Origin: Emiliania huxleyi CCMP1516
Lineage: Eukaryota > Haptophyta > Isochrysidales > Noelaerhabdaceae
DNA: 64,000 nucleotides
Reading direction: 5' to 3'
Assembly: GCF_000372725.1 (NCBI RefSeq)
Contig: NW_005201277.1
Span: forward strand, 72,347 to 136,346
Part shown: positions 32,790 through 44,200 of the stretch, piece by piece
How positions within the stretch are numbered: the first letter of the stretch is position 1
Layout of the letters: every line of letters starts with the position of its first letter
The notes under the pieces: model-generated
Database searches by the model: none
The model's input: the letters and a program-made list of their open reading frames with translations, nothing else
Told to the model about the DNA's origin: nothing
Made by a program: the position numbers and the translations under genes

Positions 32790-35700
32790 AGGTGACGAGC
32801 AACTTTGCAGTTCGGCTCAAGCGGCAAGGGTTGGATCGCGCTAACCACTTCCAAGAGTTGCGCTGCGTTGGCATAGGGCGTTTTATGTAACATGCTGAGG
32901 CTTCCTCGTAACGACGAGCTAACATATTAGAGACGACTCTCTCTCATCCCCACTGTGAACAGTCGGGATCTGTATCTGCGCAGCTAAATGTATAGAATTT
33001 TACAACAAAATGTATAGAAAACGCTAAACGGCAGGGAGTTAATGAATAGCGCTCTACATTTTTACCACAAGCGCACAAGGCGCGCGCTGCATATCGATAT
33101 CCCTCTACAGGGCCCGCAATAATACGCAATCGCCCGCGCGCTCCCGCGCGCTCAGGGATGTCAGTACCCACGCCGAGGAGTACGGAACCGCCCCGTACGA
33201 CCTCTCCCGAGCACTTTTCTCACTATATCCTTATCGTATGAAACACTTGTTGGGTTACCACGTCTCTTCCTCTAAGGAGAGGAGAGGCTCGGCGTCCGGG
33301 TAGCCGTCGTACTCGACCGCATCCACACGAGCCGGCCGCCCGAACCCTCCTCCCGCCACGTGATGGTGGCCGACCACCCTGCTCGCCTAGGATCTCGACG
33401 TGCGTGCCTGTCTCGACGACAGCGTGCCCGGCCAGCCTCGCCGTCGCGTCCAAGCGCAGCCGCTCCGCCGCGCCTCCTGCGTCTCCGCGGGCTGCCGCAG
33501 CACATAGTGTCGGCCGTACTCCGCCACGCCCGCGAGGACGTCAGCCGCTCACCGTCTCGACGCCGCCTCGATTGGCGGAGGGGCTCGACCCGTGGTTCCG
33601 TGACCTACCGCGCCAGCGAGGGCTCCTGGTGCGCCGCCCGTCGGTCGACGCCCTCGCCCCTGCGCTACCAACGACGCCGTCGCTGTCCTCGCCGACGTGA
33701 CCGTGATCCGAGGCCGCTCATCCACGCCGAGAGCAAAATCCAGAACGACGCGCTCTTCGACGGGGGCTCGGGGTACGGGTGGGATTCCCCCTCGGGGGGC
33801 GGCGCTTTCTTCTAGGCGCCCGCCTTGACCCAACATAGAGGGCGTTGTGTAGCCTAGCTTTTGGGTAATATAACACAAATCCAGAACCCAATACGAGCCG
33901 ACCCCCCCCCTTTGACCCCCCCCTCTTGGACGCGTCCACCCTCCGTCCAATCGAGCCGTCCCTACTAATACATACATATTTCCCATTTCGTGCACAAAGA
34001 GCACAAAGGTGGCACCCTCGGCCAGCTGAAGCTCGCGACTCGTCCACCTTGCTCTGGACTATGCCGACCTCAAACCACCAGCGCCAGGAACGACGTGCCG
34101 CGGCTCGCCACGCATCTGTTGCGACCGACGACGTGCCCGACGCCGTCCCGCGGCCGCCAGGAAGAGGCCCGCGCAACCACTTCTGGGACCCGCGGCCGCC
34201 GGGCGTGTGGCGGCACAACGAGTCGAACGAACCGAACCAGCGCAGAGCGGCGCGTCTCACGAGCGCCCGCGGCCGCCACGCCGCCGCCGTCCGCGGCCGA
34301 CGGTGGTCGCGAATCAACGCGGCGCGGTGCACCGCTGCGCCTGTCCTTCCGCGCCGCTGGACGTCGGTTGAGAAGACCGCTTCCCTCTGGGGACCCGACT
34401 CCGCGAAGATCGCGTGCGCGTCGTGAGTGGCGGCGCGCGCGCGATCTCTGTTCCCGGGCACGCCGGTCGCAGTGACATGGGCTCCCAGGCTCAAAAGCGC
34501 TCAACAGCGAGCTGCTCCTCCTCCTGCCGCCGCTCCGCTCACCGAGACAACTCGGTGCCGCCGTTCTCGCCGCCGCCGCCGCCGCCGCCGCCTCGCGCCT
34601 TGCCTCCGTCACCGCCGCCCTCCATCTCGCAGCGGCGCGTCCCTCTGATGGCGCGGGCTCCTCGCTCGTTGGCGCCTCGCCGCCGCCCCCCCTCTCGCCG
34701 CCGCTCCGCTCGTGGCCGCCCCATCCCCTGTCAATCCCGCCGCCTCCCCTGTCAATCCCCCCCACCGCCGCCACCGCCTCGCGCGTTTAGCGGGCCTTTA
34801 AGCTTAGGAATCCTAAATAGAGGACAGCCTATAAAGTGTGAGTCACACACACACACACACACACACACAGCCTATAAAGAAAAGAAACGCAATGTCGAAG
34901 GTGCCACTTATCAACCGCAAAAATAGGCCCGCGCGTGCTGCGCGGGCCCGGCGAGCGACTAGCGAGCCAACCTGTAGTGTTTACAAAAGAATTTTAGAAA
35001 TCTCGCAGGACATAAAGGAGGACGAAGCAGAAACTAGCGCAGACGAGAGCAGGGCAGACCCGGGGACTGGGGAGCCGGAGCAGACGGCATCGGCCGCCGA
35101 GGGAACGTTGGGAAGAGGCACGAGGAGGGCGGCGACTTCGACCGACTATGGAGGACCCGTCGCCAGACGACGCAGGGCAGAAGACGGTGAGGCGGAGCAG
35201 ACGCGCAGGGTGAGACGAGGGAGGGAGCAGGACTTTGCGGAGATCAGCAGGAGGATGTACGAAGAGATTAGGAGCAGCAGGGACCCGAGGGACCATGTGG
35301 AAGACGGCTAGTGCTAGTCCCCCATCGGGAGGACGACCCCGGCTAGTCGCCGACCACACCCACAAAGAACCCTGCACAAAGATCGCAAGGGCGGGGGCCT
35401 GTTCCTTTTTACCCATCTCACAGTAGAGAGGTGTCCGTTTTTATTTATTTATTTAGGACATAAAGGGTGTGGATGCTGGGTAACAAAATCGGAGGACGCG
35501 ACCCACCTCGCCACAGACGGTCCCGCGCCTCGCCACTATGACGGCTACACGACCGCGGCTCGTGTGCGTGTAGCCGTCATTATCCGGAGTGAATACTCCA
35601 ACGCGCTCGTCGGTGACGGTGTCCTCCAACCTGCGCCGCGCTCGGCGAACCTCGACAGCGCTTTCGGTGGCATGCAGCTCTTTGCGCCTGAAGCCTGGAG

Positions 35701-36242
35701 AGCAGCTCCTCTGCTGCTCACACACTCTGCACAGCTGACACAGCCTACTGTGCGGCTACCACAGCTGTGACAGCGATGGGCTCGCCCTCACTGGCCCTCA
35801 GTCACTTGTGCTGCGGCTTGTGTGAGCGACACTGCTCGGCGACTGCCGGCACACTGTGAGACCATGGGTGTGAGGTAAAACCACGCTACCAGCGCTTGGT
35901 CACATCGGCCCCGAGGTCAGATCCTTCTACTCTGTTAGTGACAAGACTTGTCTACCGGCTGGAGCAGAGCAGGAGGGCTTGGCGCACAACCCCTGTTCAA
36001 CTCACCCTCCACACCTCCCGTAGCGGGGGCACGGGACTGGCGCGGCGACTCCTGCCTGCGAGGACGGCGAGGCACTTAGCCCCGTGCACTCGACCGCCCT
36101 CAAGCTCATTTTCACAATCGTGTATAAAAGAATTTCGAAATTTAATTACAAATTTCGTGGGGGTATGTATGTATTAGCACTGCGCTGTGCGGGGGGTACT
36201 ACATGCACAAACATGGTCGCGGATCCTGTGCCCCCCGCCGCC
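32790..36242. other. Long stretch without a confident gene
   Basis: The minus strand at about 33255-33830 holds gene-like pieces in shifting frames (VLAGVAEYGRHYVLRQPAET; AERLRLDATARLAGHAVVET; VEYDGYPDAEPLLSLEEE), perhaps a decayed or multi-intron gene. A (CA)n tract lies at 34843-34869. A plus frame from 34892 to 35311 (MSKVPLINRKNRPARAARAR, ending in DHVEDG) encodes an Arg/Glu-rich hypothetical protein with no recognised domain. A strong hairpin lies at 35538-35580. The rest shows nothing I can support. Confidence 0.4.
35538..35580. other. Perfect 14-bp inverted repeat (hairpin)
   Basis: ATGACGGCTACACG (35538-35551) and its exact complement CGTGTAGCCGTCAT (35567-35580) flank a 15-nt loop. 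No T-run follows and no neighbouring gene is clear. The role is unknown. Confidence 0.7.
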
Positions 36243-37389
36243 TCACGCAAAATTGAACCAGCCCGTCATGATGCGCTTCTCCTGCGTCGGCGACGAGACG
36301 CCGCGGTGCATGAAGGTCCAGTCGGACGGCCAGACGAGCGTCAGGCCCTTCTTGGGCTGTATCGTCACGTTTTGGTGGAAGAACTGCGTGCCTGCGGCAG
36401 ACACGTCTCGGACGCGTCATGGACGTGTGAGTGGACGTGTCGGGCCGGCGGGCACCACTGCGTGCCCCCCTCGTCGCTCACGTCGTTCAGGTACGTCATG
36501 AACACCAGGTGCCGCGACGCACCTGTTCACAGCCGGAGGTGTGAAGAGACGCCGCCCACAGGCCGACGGCATGAAGAGACCAGGCGCCGCGACGCACCTG
36601 TTCACAGCCGGAGGTGTGAAGAGACACCGCCCACAGGCCGACGGCATGGAGAGACCAGGCGCCGCGACGCACCCGGCTCCATCCGGCCGTTCCTCTCCGT
36701 GTGGTAGATCTTATACCCGCCCCCGGGCGGGTAGTACTGGTAGTTGGTCGTGCACGAGAGGCCCCAGGGCGAGACGTGGTTGGCCGCGTACGGGTACCTC
36801 GCCGTGTACTTCATCGTGCACGCCTGGAGCGCCGTCACGTACCTCCGCCACTCGATCCGAGCGTCGTCTGGCTGGAAGGAGTACTCCAGCGACTCTTTGG
36901 AGGTCGGGTCAATGACCGCGCGCCCGTCTCTGCCCACGACGCCGGGCGCCAGCGCACCCGGGTCCTTCTCGAAGAGTGCGACGAGGCCGTCGCACACGCT
37001 CTCGTCCTCGATCAGGTAGGCGCCCATAAACATCGTGTTGACTCCCTCGCCCGAGGGAAGCGCGTGCTCCGAGATCCGGAAGCTCTCGCTCACCGTCGCG
37101 AGCGGCGGCGGTGCAGACGGCCTGGGCGCGGGCTTGGAGGCGCCGAAACCGCCGCCGCCTGAGTCAGGAGGGAGGACAGCATCAGCCTCGCTGTGTTTGG
37201 TGGGGAGGGAGGCGAGGCGAGCCCAGCGCGGCCGGCGCCTGCCTTCTTTCTACTTTTTGTGGCCTTCTTCGTCTGCGCCAACCGCGCCTCGGCTCGGCTC
37301 GAGCTCCGCGAAGCTGCAAGCGGCCGGAAGGCGGCGGTGTTGCTATGGAGGAGCGCGACCGCGATCAGGCTAGACGCCAGGGCGATCAT
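36243..37389 (-). CDS. Prolyl 4-hydroxylase-like 2-oxoglutarate/Fe(II) oxygenase
   Basis: Minus-strand exons 37389-37239, 37158-36673, 36522-36466 and 36391-36243 join in frame to a 280-residue protein. The start MIALASSLIAVALLHSNTAA is a signal peptide followed by FRPLAASRSS, an ASAFAP-like junction that could mark import into a complex plastid. The catalytic domain shows NYQYYPPGGGYKIYHTERNG (with the Fe ligand region), HLVFMTYLNDVSDEGG, TQFFHQNVTIQPKKGLTLVW and MHRGVSSPTQEKRIMTGWFN. Family members hydroxylate prolines in cell-wall or collagen-like proteins using O2, Fe(II) and 2-oxoglutarate. The usual HxD first half appears as HTE, so metal binding needs checking. Three short introns: 37159-37238 and 36392-36465 with GC donors, and 36523-36672 made of two introner units. 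Confidence 0.85.
36523..36672 (-). repeat. Intron made of two tandem introner units (P4H gene)
   Basis: On the minus strand each unit reads GTGCGTCGCGGCGCCTGG, then GGGCGG(T/C)GTCTCTTCACA and CCTCCGGCTGTGAACAG. The downstream exon starts GTGCGTCGCGGCACCTGGTG, so the intron's 5' part is a copy of the exon to its right. The two units are 75 bp each and differ at only a few positions. The 5' splice site lies in the first duplicated copy and the 3' AG in the element. Confidence 0.9.
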
Positions 37390-37610
37390 GGCGAGGGCGA
37401 GCTCGGGCTGGCTGCAGCGAGGCGCAGCGCGTTTCTTTTTGTGTATTTTAAGAAAAATCTGTGAACCGCGGTTGATCGCGGCGCCGACGCCGCGGCGGCG
37501 CCATCTCGCGCGGCGAGAGACGGCGCTGCATCGGCGCCAAAACAAACGGCCGCGGCAGCAAAAACATCGACGTTCGCTTCTGCTTCTCGTCGAGTCTTGA
37601 GAGAGAGAGA

Positions 37611-37921
37611 ATTCTTGATACGAAACCACGACGACACACACCAGTCGACTCGCATCGGTTGCCTCCATGAACGGCGGAGCTATTCTCGCGCCCACACCAC
37701 ACCTGGCTCCAACGTGGACACGCCCATAGCTGGGGACACTACTAGGTCACGCATGGCATCACAGAAGTTTTATCTCTGGGCCCCGAAAGGCATCTCTAGC
37801 AGTGTCGTTACACATGCCCCCTCCCCTCCTGGGCGCATGCGCCTCACGTCTCGCCAGAGCATAAGCCCTTGGCGTGTGGCGAGACGAGTTTTTTCGCCAT
37901 CGCAGCGAGCAGCAAGCCGCT
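37611..37921. repeat. Dispersed repeat R2, copy 1
   Basis: About 310 bp, from ATTCTTGATACGAAACCACG to AGCAGCAAGCC, is repeated with few differences at 57252-57561 in the same orientation. Both copies lie outside recognised coding regions. No TIRs and no obvious target duplication. Confidence 0.9.
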
Positions 37922-38425
37922 CTCTCTCTCTCTCTCTCTCTCGTCGAGTCTTGAGGACCAGTGAGCCAACGCCTCGCGTGCGCACTTTGTGATTTATGAT
38001 TGTTCATGACAGATTTTTTCAGTAAAAAAGAATTGTCAGTCCCCTTTCTCCCGGCTGGGGGGTGGGGCGCGCGCGGGGGCGGCGGGTGTGTGCGGGTGTC
38101 TGTGGGCCCGTGAGCGATGTGCGTGTGTCCGCCTTGCGTTTGTTTTCATTCGGCCCGGGGGGAGGGCCGGGTAGGAGGGGGCTAGGTTACCTCTACCTCT
38201 GAGGGCCTGCGGCCCTCTTACCTTTACCTCTGGTCAGCCGTGGGCGCCCTTTACCTCTACCTCTGAGCGACATAGCCGTGATTTACCTGTGTGCGTGATC
38301 TCGCCTCGAGGATCTCTCTCGCGCGAGAGGCGAGTGTAGATCTATTTCTCGACGTGGTCACGAAGTGATCTCGAGATGTTGAACGAGTGTTTCTGAGAGC
38401 CGCTTAGGTGAGCCTGGCAGACATT
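37922..38425. other. No gene recognised
   Basis: It contains CTCTCTCTCT repeats (about 37921-37942), a short A/T-rich patch (37985-38035) and repeated TACCTCTACCTCTGA blocks (about 38190-38265). It is the 3' flank of the small secreted-protein gene. Confidence 0.5.
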
Positions 38426-39283
38426 TCAAAAAATGGACGCCGCAGGCGCCCCGCGCTGCGTGCCCACCATGGAGCTGAGATCCGTTAGGAGCTTTGTGAG
38501 GATGTCGATGTACTTGCCCATCTCCGACGTGTAGAAGCCATAGGAGAAGGAAGGGACGTAGCCGTCGCTGTCGCTCATCGTCGATCCTCCAGTCAGAGCG
38601 GACACGGAGCCGACGTGGGCGGCCAGGGCTCGGACCAGCGGCGTACCGGCTGCGTAGGGCATGTAGGCGCCGCAACTCCCACTCGAGGCGGTCTCCAGAC
38701 GGCGGCGGTCGTCGTGCGGATGGTTGTGGCAGCACTTGAGTCCGGGGCGGTCGCTGCATGCGGCACAGATTGCAGCCTTGGCAGCCTCGGGCGCGGGCGT
38801 GTCGTAATCGGCAGGGATGAACTCGCTGCTTTCGTTCCAGAGGCCGTGCCCCTCGGTGACGTTGCGGGGCAACGCGCACGTTTCCGGGCAAACGCGAAGC
38901 ACCTGAGAGGGGCGAGTAACAACTCAGCAAGTCTATACTCTATTCCCGCCCCTTGTGCATTCAGCTGAGGGTGGGCGGACCTCTGCGACGCAACTTTCTG
39001 GGCACGGCTCCTTCCCAACACGGCAGAGTCCGAAGCCTTTCGCGTGCTCGCACGTTGGAACAAAGCCCTGGTCACAAGGCGACGGCGGTGGCAGCGGGGG
39101 TGGCGCCGGTGGCGGCATCGGGTCGTCCATGAACGGCGCAAAGAGCGGGCGACGGCTACTGGAAGAGGCACCGCGCGTCACGTTCCTCGCATGCCGCGTG
39201 TGGCTCGCATTGACAGGCCGCACACACAGACACACACACCACATCCATCCGAGACACAGTACGGGACCCTTCCCAAGAGACAT
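38426..39283 (-). CDS. Small secreted cysteine-rich protein
   Basis: Two minus-strand exons, 39283-38990 and 38902-38426, join after PESC to VLRVCPETC. The start MSLGKGPVLCLGWMWCVCLC gives a signal peptide. A proline-rich linker (PMPPPAPPPLPPPSPC) leads to a Cys-dense segment (CEHAKGFGLCRVGKEPCPES; CPETCALPRNV; CAACSDRPGLKCCHNHP), which resembles short ShKT-like cysteine modules but cannot be assigned firmly. The C-terminal part (about 90 residues) is Ser/Gly-rich. It is probably extracellular. The intron (38903-38989) starts GTCGCAG, ends CTCTCAG, and starts like the next exon (GTCGC versus GTGCTTCGC). Confidence 0.6.
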
Positions 39284-39296
39284 GCCGCTCTCTGGC

Positions 39297-41050
39297 AATC
39301 TCGCGATTGTCGATCAAAACCGGCGGGCTTTTCGACGCCGTTTACGCGACCGGCTTGTGCTGCGCTTTTTCTTTTTCTTCTGGTTTTCTTTTTCTTTTTT
39401 TGAGCTAGACTTCGTTGTTACTTGGAACAAGCGAAGGCACACACGACATGACGCCAAACACACGATTGCACGCACCGCACCGCACCTCGCACCCGCGCCC
39501 GCCGCCCCCCCGACCCCCGCCCCGCCTAGGTGGGAAAGAGATGAGGAGATGGGACAGCGAAGGAGGAGCACAAGCACGTATGGGAGGGCTCAGTAATGCG
39601 CCACGCTGCCCGGCGTTTCTCACTTTCCGGGACAGCCCCGCCCTTGTGAGGCAGGAAAGTGACGGCTACCCCGTACGCCCTGTTGCTTCTACCCCGACGC
39701 CGACCGCCCATCCCCCCTCCTCGTTCCCCCCCCGGCGAGCCGATGATCGTCGAGCCTCTGCCCCGCGCGCCCCCGAGCCCCCCCCCCCCCCCACCACCAC
39801 CACCACCACCACACACACACAACAACCACCGCCGCCGCGCGAGCGCCGCGCGGCGGCACACCCAGCTCAAAAGAAAAAGAAAAAAGGGAATGAGGAGACC
39901 AGCGAGGGAGACTCCCCGCCTATGCAAGCCCCAGAGAGGGGCCGCCATCGCCGAAGCTGTGCCAAAGCATAACTCCAAAACCCGCAGCGGCCCAGGGGGC
40001 CTTGGGGGCAGCCTGCCGGACCGCCGCTGCACGGGGCTAGGCACCAGAAGATGAGTGGAATTGATGAATTGGGCCGTTGTCCGTGCCTCCCCTCTATACG
40101 TCAGAGTGGGACCTACGCCGCGCCGGGAAAGGGGCGCGCCCGGTCCTCGACGGAGCCGCGCGCCCCAAACGACCCAGGCGGCGAGTAGTCGACCTCGAAC
40201 CTTCGACATGTAGTTGCCCATAGTTAGCGCCCGCCCGCCCCCCCCTCTGTCGCTTCGCAAACGAAAAAACAAAATAAAACCAAGCAAAAGAGAAAGCGAG
40301 GCCAAAAAAACGATTGCGTAAACGGCGTCACAAAGCCCGCCGGTTTTGATCGACAATCGTGAGATTGACCGCCGTCGACCAGAGAATGGCAGACGATGCG
40401 TCAGCTTGTGCGGCGCTCGCGCCGCGCAGGCTGGCCCATCGAGGGCACTCTCTGGCGCTGTCCGGGCCAAGCGCGGCGCCGCGCATGCTGCGGGCCACTC
40501 GCCGTGGCTTGCGGTGCAGCGCCACTGCAGCCTCGAAAACGTCGCGCACAGCACCAGCATGCTGCCCACCAGGCAGCAGAGTGCTGCACCGGCGTGCAGC
40601 GGATGCTGCGGCGCTGCGACGCCGCCTCCCCGCCCTGTCCACGGAGCAGGCGAGCGGCGGCACGGCCTTCCACCAGCTGCAGGAGGTGCGCACTTCCCGG
40701 TGGAAGCACAGGATGCTCCCTCCGCATACGCAGCTTTGCGCAGCGCAGCGTACGGGCCACGCCACGCAAAGCCGACCCTCAGTCTGCCCAAGAGGCTGTC
40801 TGCGGAAGGCCTGGCGGCACGTACTCGCCTCCTCCGCGGCCATACCCTCCGCCCGGGCGAGCGAGGAGCGGGGACACAACCATTTCTGGAATCGTGTGTC
40901 CCCGAAGGAAGATTTTTTTTCCGACGGAGGGGAGCGGGCGCTAACCACGGGCAACTACATGCCGGAGGTTCAACGACGAACGACTAACTACTCGCCGCCT
41001 GGGTCGTTTGGGGCGCGCGGCTCCGTCGAGGACCGGGCGCGCCCCTTTCG
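39297..41050. mobile_element. Nested long inverted repeats (foldback element complex)
   Basis: Two inverted pairs: (1) 39297-39347 (AATCTCGCGATTGTCGATCA...) with 40316-40366, about 51 bp and nearly perfect; (2) 40127-40250 with 40919-41050, arms of about 125-130 bp sharing GGGGCGCGCCCGGTCCTCGA and GGCGGCGAGTAGT. Pair 2 bounds about 920 bp, with one arm of pair 1 inside it. No transposase frame is recognisable; ORFs inside are composition-driven. Poly-C, (CCA)n and CA-rich tracts lie at about 39775-39830. Confidence 0.75.
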
Positions 41051-41226
41051 ACTCGCCGCTATGAGCCCCGCCCCTCCCCTCAGCAGAGCAGGCGTGAAAA
41101 AAATGCCGGATTTCACGCAAAAGAATTTAAACAAGAGAACTCTCTCTCACAAAAGACACTCTCTCCCTCGCTGTCTTGTGTGACTGCATACACGCCGTGT
41201 GAGTGTGAGTGTGAGTACACACACAC

Positions 41227-44200
41227 ATGCACGCCTCCCTGTTGCGAGCCGCTCTCGAGGAGACGGCGTGCAGCCTGCAGTGGCAGCCTTTTGCCTCGCT
41301 CCGCGGCGCAGAGGGTCGCTACACGGTGAACACAACGTCCGGCTTCATCCCGGACGGCTCCGAGATCGACCTAGTGCCCGAGAACCGCCACCTCTTTCGG
41401 GGCAGCACGCCGGCGCCACGGTCTGACGCGGAGGCGCTCGCACGGCGCGCGAGCGTGCTTCCTCGCGGCGAGCTGCTAGCCGGCGTGTGCACGAGCGCTG
41501 CCGCGCCCGATCCGGAGCAGGCCGACGACAGCTTTGCGTTTGGAGTGCACGGAGTAGACGGGCGTCCGTCAGGGCCCGGGCCAGACGCTTCGCTCGCCAT
41601 CGGCAGTGCGGGCGGGGAGAGCGACACCGGCGGCGGCGGCGGCGAGTGGCACACAGTCCGTGTCGGGCCGATGGAGTCGACCGGAGGGTTCGACTTTTGG
41701 TTCCTGGGGTGGGACGACTTTGCGGTGATCTCGGCATATCCCTCGTGCCATCTCGGGCGATCTCGTGCCATCTCGGGTGATCTCGGGCCATCTCGCCGTC
41801 GCGCAGGGGCTCAGTGAGCCGATCGCAGCACACGGCGCCGTCTGCGCCACGGGCGCGCTCATCACCCTGGTGCGAGATATGGGGAGATATGGGGAGATAT
41901 TGGGAGATATGGGGCGCGCTCATCACCCTGGTGCTCCCTTGATATACCCTAAGCTCCTCCGAGACCTCGCGAGCGGGCAGTTATTCACAGCGGGCAGTGT
42001 GGGATGGGCGGGGGTGGGCAGTGTGGGTTTCACACCCGGGGCAGGTAGGGGATCTAAAAGGCCAGTTGTGCGGCAGTGTGCGGGCAGTGTAGTACGGCAG
42101 GGCAGGGCAGGGCAGGGCAGGGCATACTACTTAGAGAGGCGGAGACACACTCTGACCAGCCACACTGCGGTACGGGTGGGGTGCAAGAGAGGCGGAGGGA
42201 ACTGTCACACGGGAGCGGCACACAGACACAACGAGCAGCCTTGAACTCTTCCCCCGTGCGTGGACTGTGGGCTCCAACTGGGCTGCCAGGTGGACGAGGC
42301 CGGGCGCCCGATCGGCCAGCCGCCGCTGCACATCCACCATGCCTTTCTCAACCTCGAGAGCAGCGGCAGCCGGCACCACACCACCGACACGCGCGCCTGC
42401 CTCCTGCTCGGCCGGCGCTGCCCTGGAGGGGCGGCGATGTTTGCTGGTGCGGCCGACTTCGAGCAGCTGCAGCGCGTCTTCTCGATGCGCCTCACCGTGG
42501 AGGAGCCTCTGAACGCGCGCGCCATGGTCAATGACGCCCGGCCGCGCGGGTCGGCGCCAATGCGGTGGTACGTCCAGCTGTCGCTACGCACGTCCGCCGG
42601 CCGCTGCGAGGCGCGAATATCTCCCCACATCTCCCATATCTCCCCCATATCTCCCCATATCTCGCAGCCGCTCGACGTCCTCGTCTCCTAGACACGGAAC
42701 ATCTCCCCACATCTCCCGTATCTCCCCCTTATCTCCCCATAGGACGCGCACTCCGTCGTGTCGGTCTTCCACCCCGGGCTGCTCTCCAAGTTCACCACGC
42801 TGCAGGTGCCCGCATGCCGACACGCACGTCCCACCCGCAGCACACATACTCAGGGGCGAGGGACGGCAGCACAACTCCTCGCCGCGGGGCTAGCACGGCG
42901 TGGCAAGCCGGCCGGCGGGCACCGACACCCTCCCGGACCTCCCCATATCTCCCCATATCTCCCCGGATCTTCCCATATCTCCCCATATCACCGGCGGACT
43001 TCGACCGACACCCGCCCGGATCTCCCCATATCTCCCCATATCACCAGAGGGGCTTCGACCGACACACCGCCCGGACCGGTGACACTAAATGGCAGCGGAG
43101 TTGCGCGTGTCTACTGCAGGTGCGAGATATGGTGAGATATGGGGAGATATGGCGTCTACTACAGGTGCCCGCCACCGAGGACTCCTTCTACTACTACACC
43201 TTCCGCCTCCCGTTTTCGGGCTCGCTGCTGCCCCCCGGCAGGGAGCGCGAGGCGCCGCCGATGCTGCACACGCCCCCCTCCCCCCCCGGCCTTCATTATA
43301 GCTCATTATAGTTCTTCTTCTTCTTCTTGATTTCGTAGGCGCCGCCCATGCTGCACACGCACCCCGGCCTTCATTGTAGCTCGTTCTAGTTCTTCGTCTT
43401 CTTCTTCTGAGTTCGTAGGCGCCGTCGATGCTGCACACGCACCCGGCCTTTCTTCAGCGTGTCTTCCTTCTCAACGGCTCGCCGTCCTAGAAGCGGAGTA
43501 CCTCCCCATATCTCCCCATATCTCCCCATATCTCCCCATATCTCCCCATATCTCCCCATATCTCCCCATATCTCCCCATATCTCCCCATATCTCGCGCCT
43601 AGAAGCGGAGTACGCACTCTTGTCTCCCAGCCAGCGCCCGAGAGGACACGGACTCAGCTGCACTCGGCCGTGGCCCGCGGTCTTCCCTGCATTCGCCTCC
43701 CTCGTATCCACGCGGTGCCCTTGAGTACACCGCGCACAGCCGCCCCGAGGCTGGCGTATGCGAAGCGAAGGCACCCCGTCGCAGCTCGCCCTCCCCGCGC
43801 TACCCCCGTTTTGCTCGTGGCTCGGAATCGGCGGCCGCGACTGCACGCTGCCGCCCACCGCCGCCGCGGCCACCTCCAACGCGCGACTCGCTGCGGCGGC
43901 GGAGCGGCGCTTCCAGCCGTGCCGCCAGCGGCCGCGCTCGTCTGCCATGCCGCGCGTGGGCGAGCTCGCTTGCGACGCGTGGTCCTTTGAGCGCGGGGAC
44001 GCGGTCACGCTGCTCGCTCTCTTCGGGCCAGGCAACACGAGCGGGTGGAGGGGCATGGCGGCGTGGGTGCCGCCGGGGTGTGAACGGCGTCTCTTCACAG
44101 CGGCAGCTGTGAACAGGTGGAGGGGCATGGCGGCGTGGGCGCCGCCGGGGTTGAACGGCGTCTCGTCACAGCGGCAGCCGTGAACAGGTGGAGGGGCATG

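Noticed and set aside
39526-40791. 421-residue minus-strand ORF across the inverted-repeat complex
   Set aside because: It spans both repeat arms and low-complexity tracts, contains no recognisable domain, and appears to be composition-driven.
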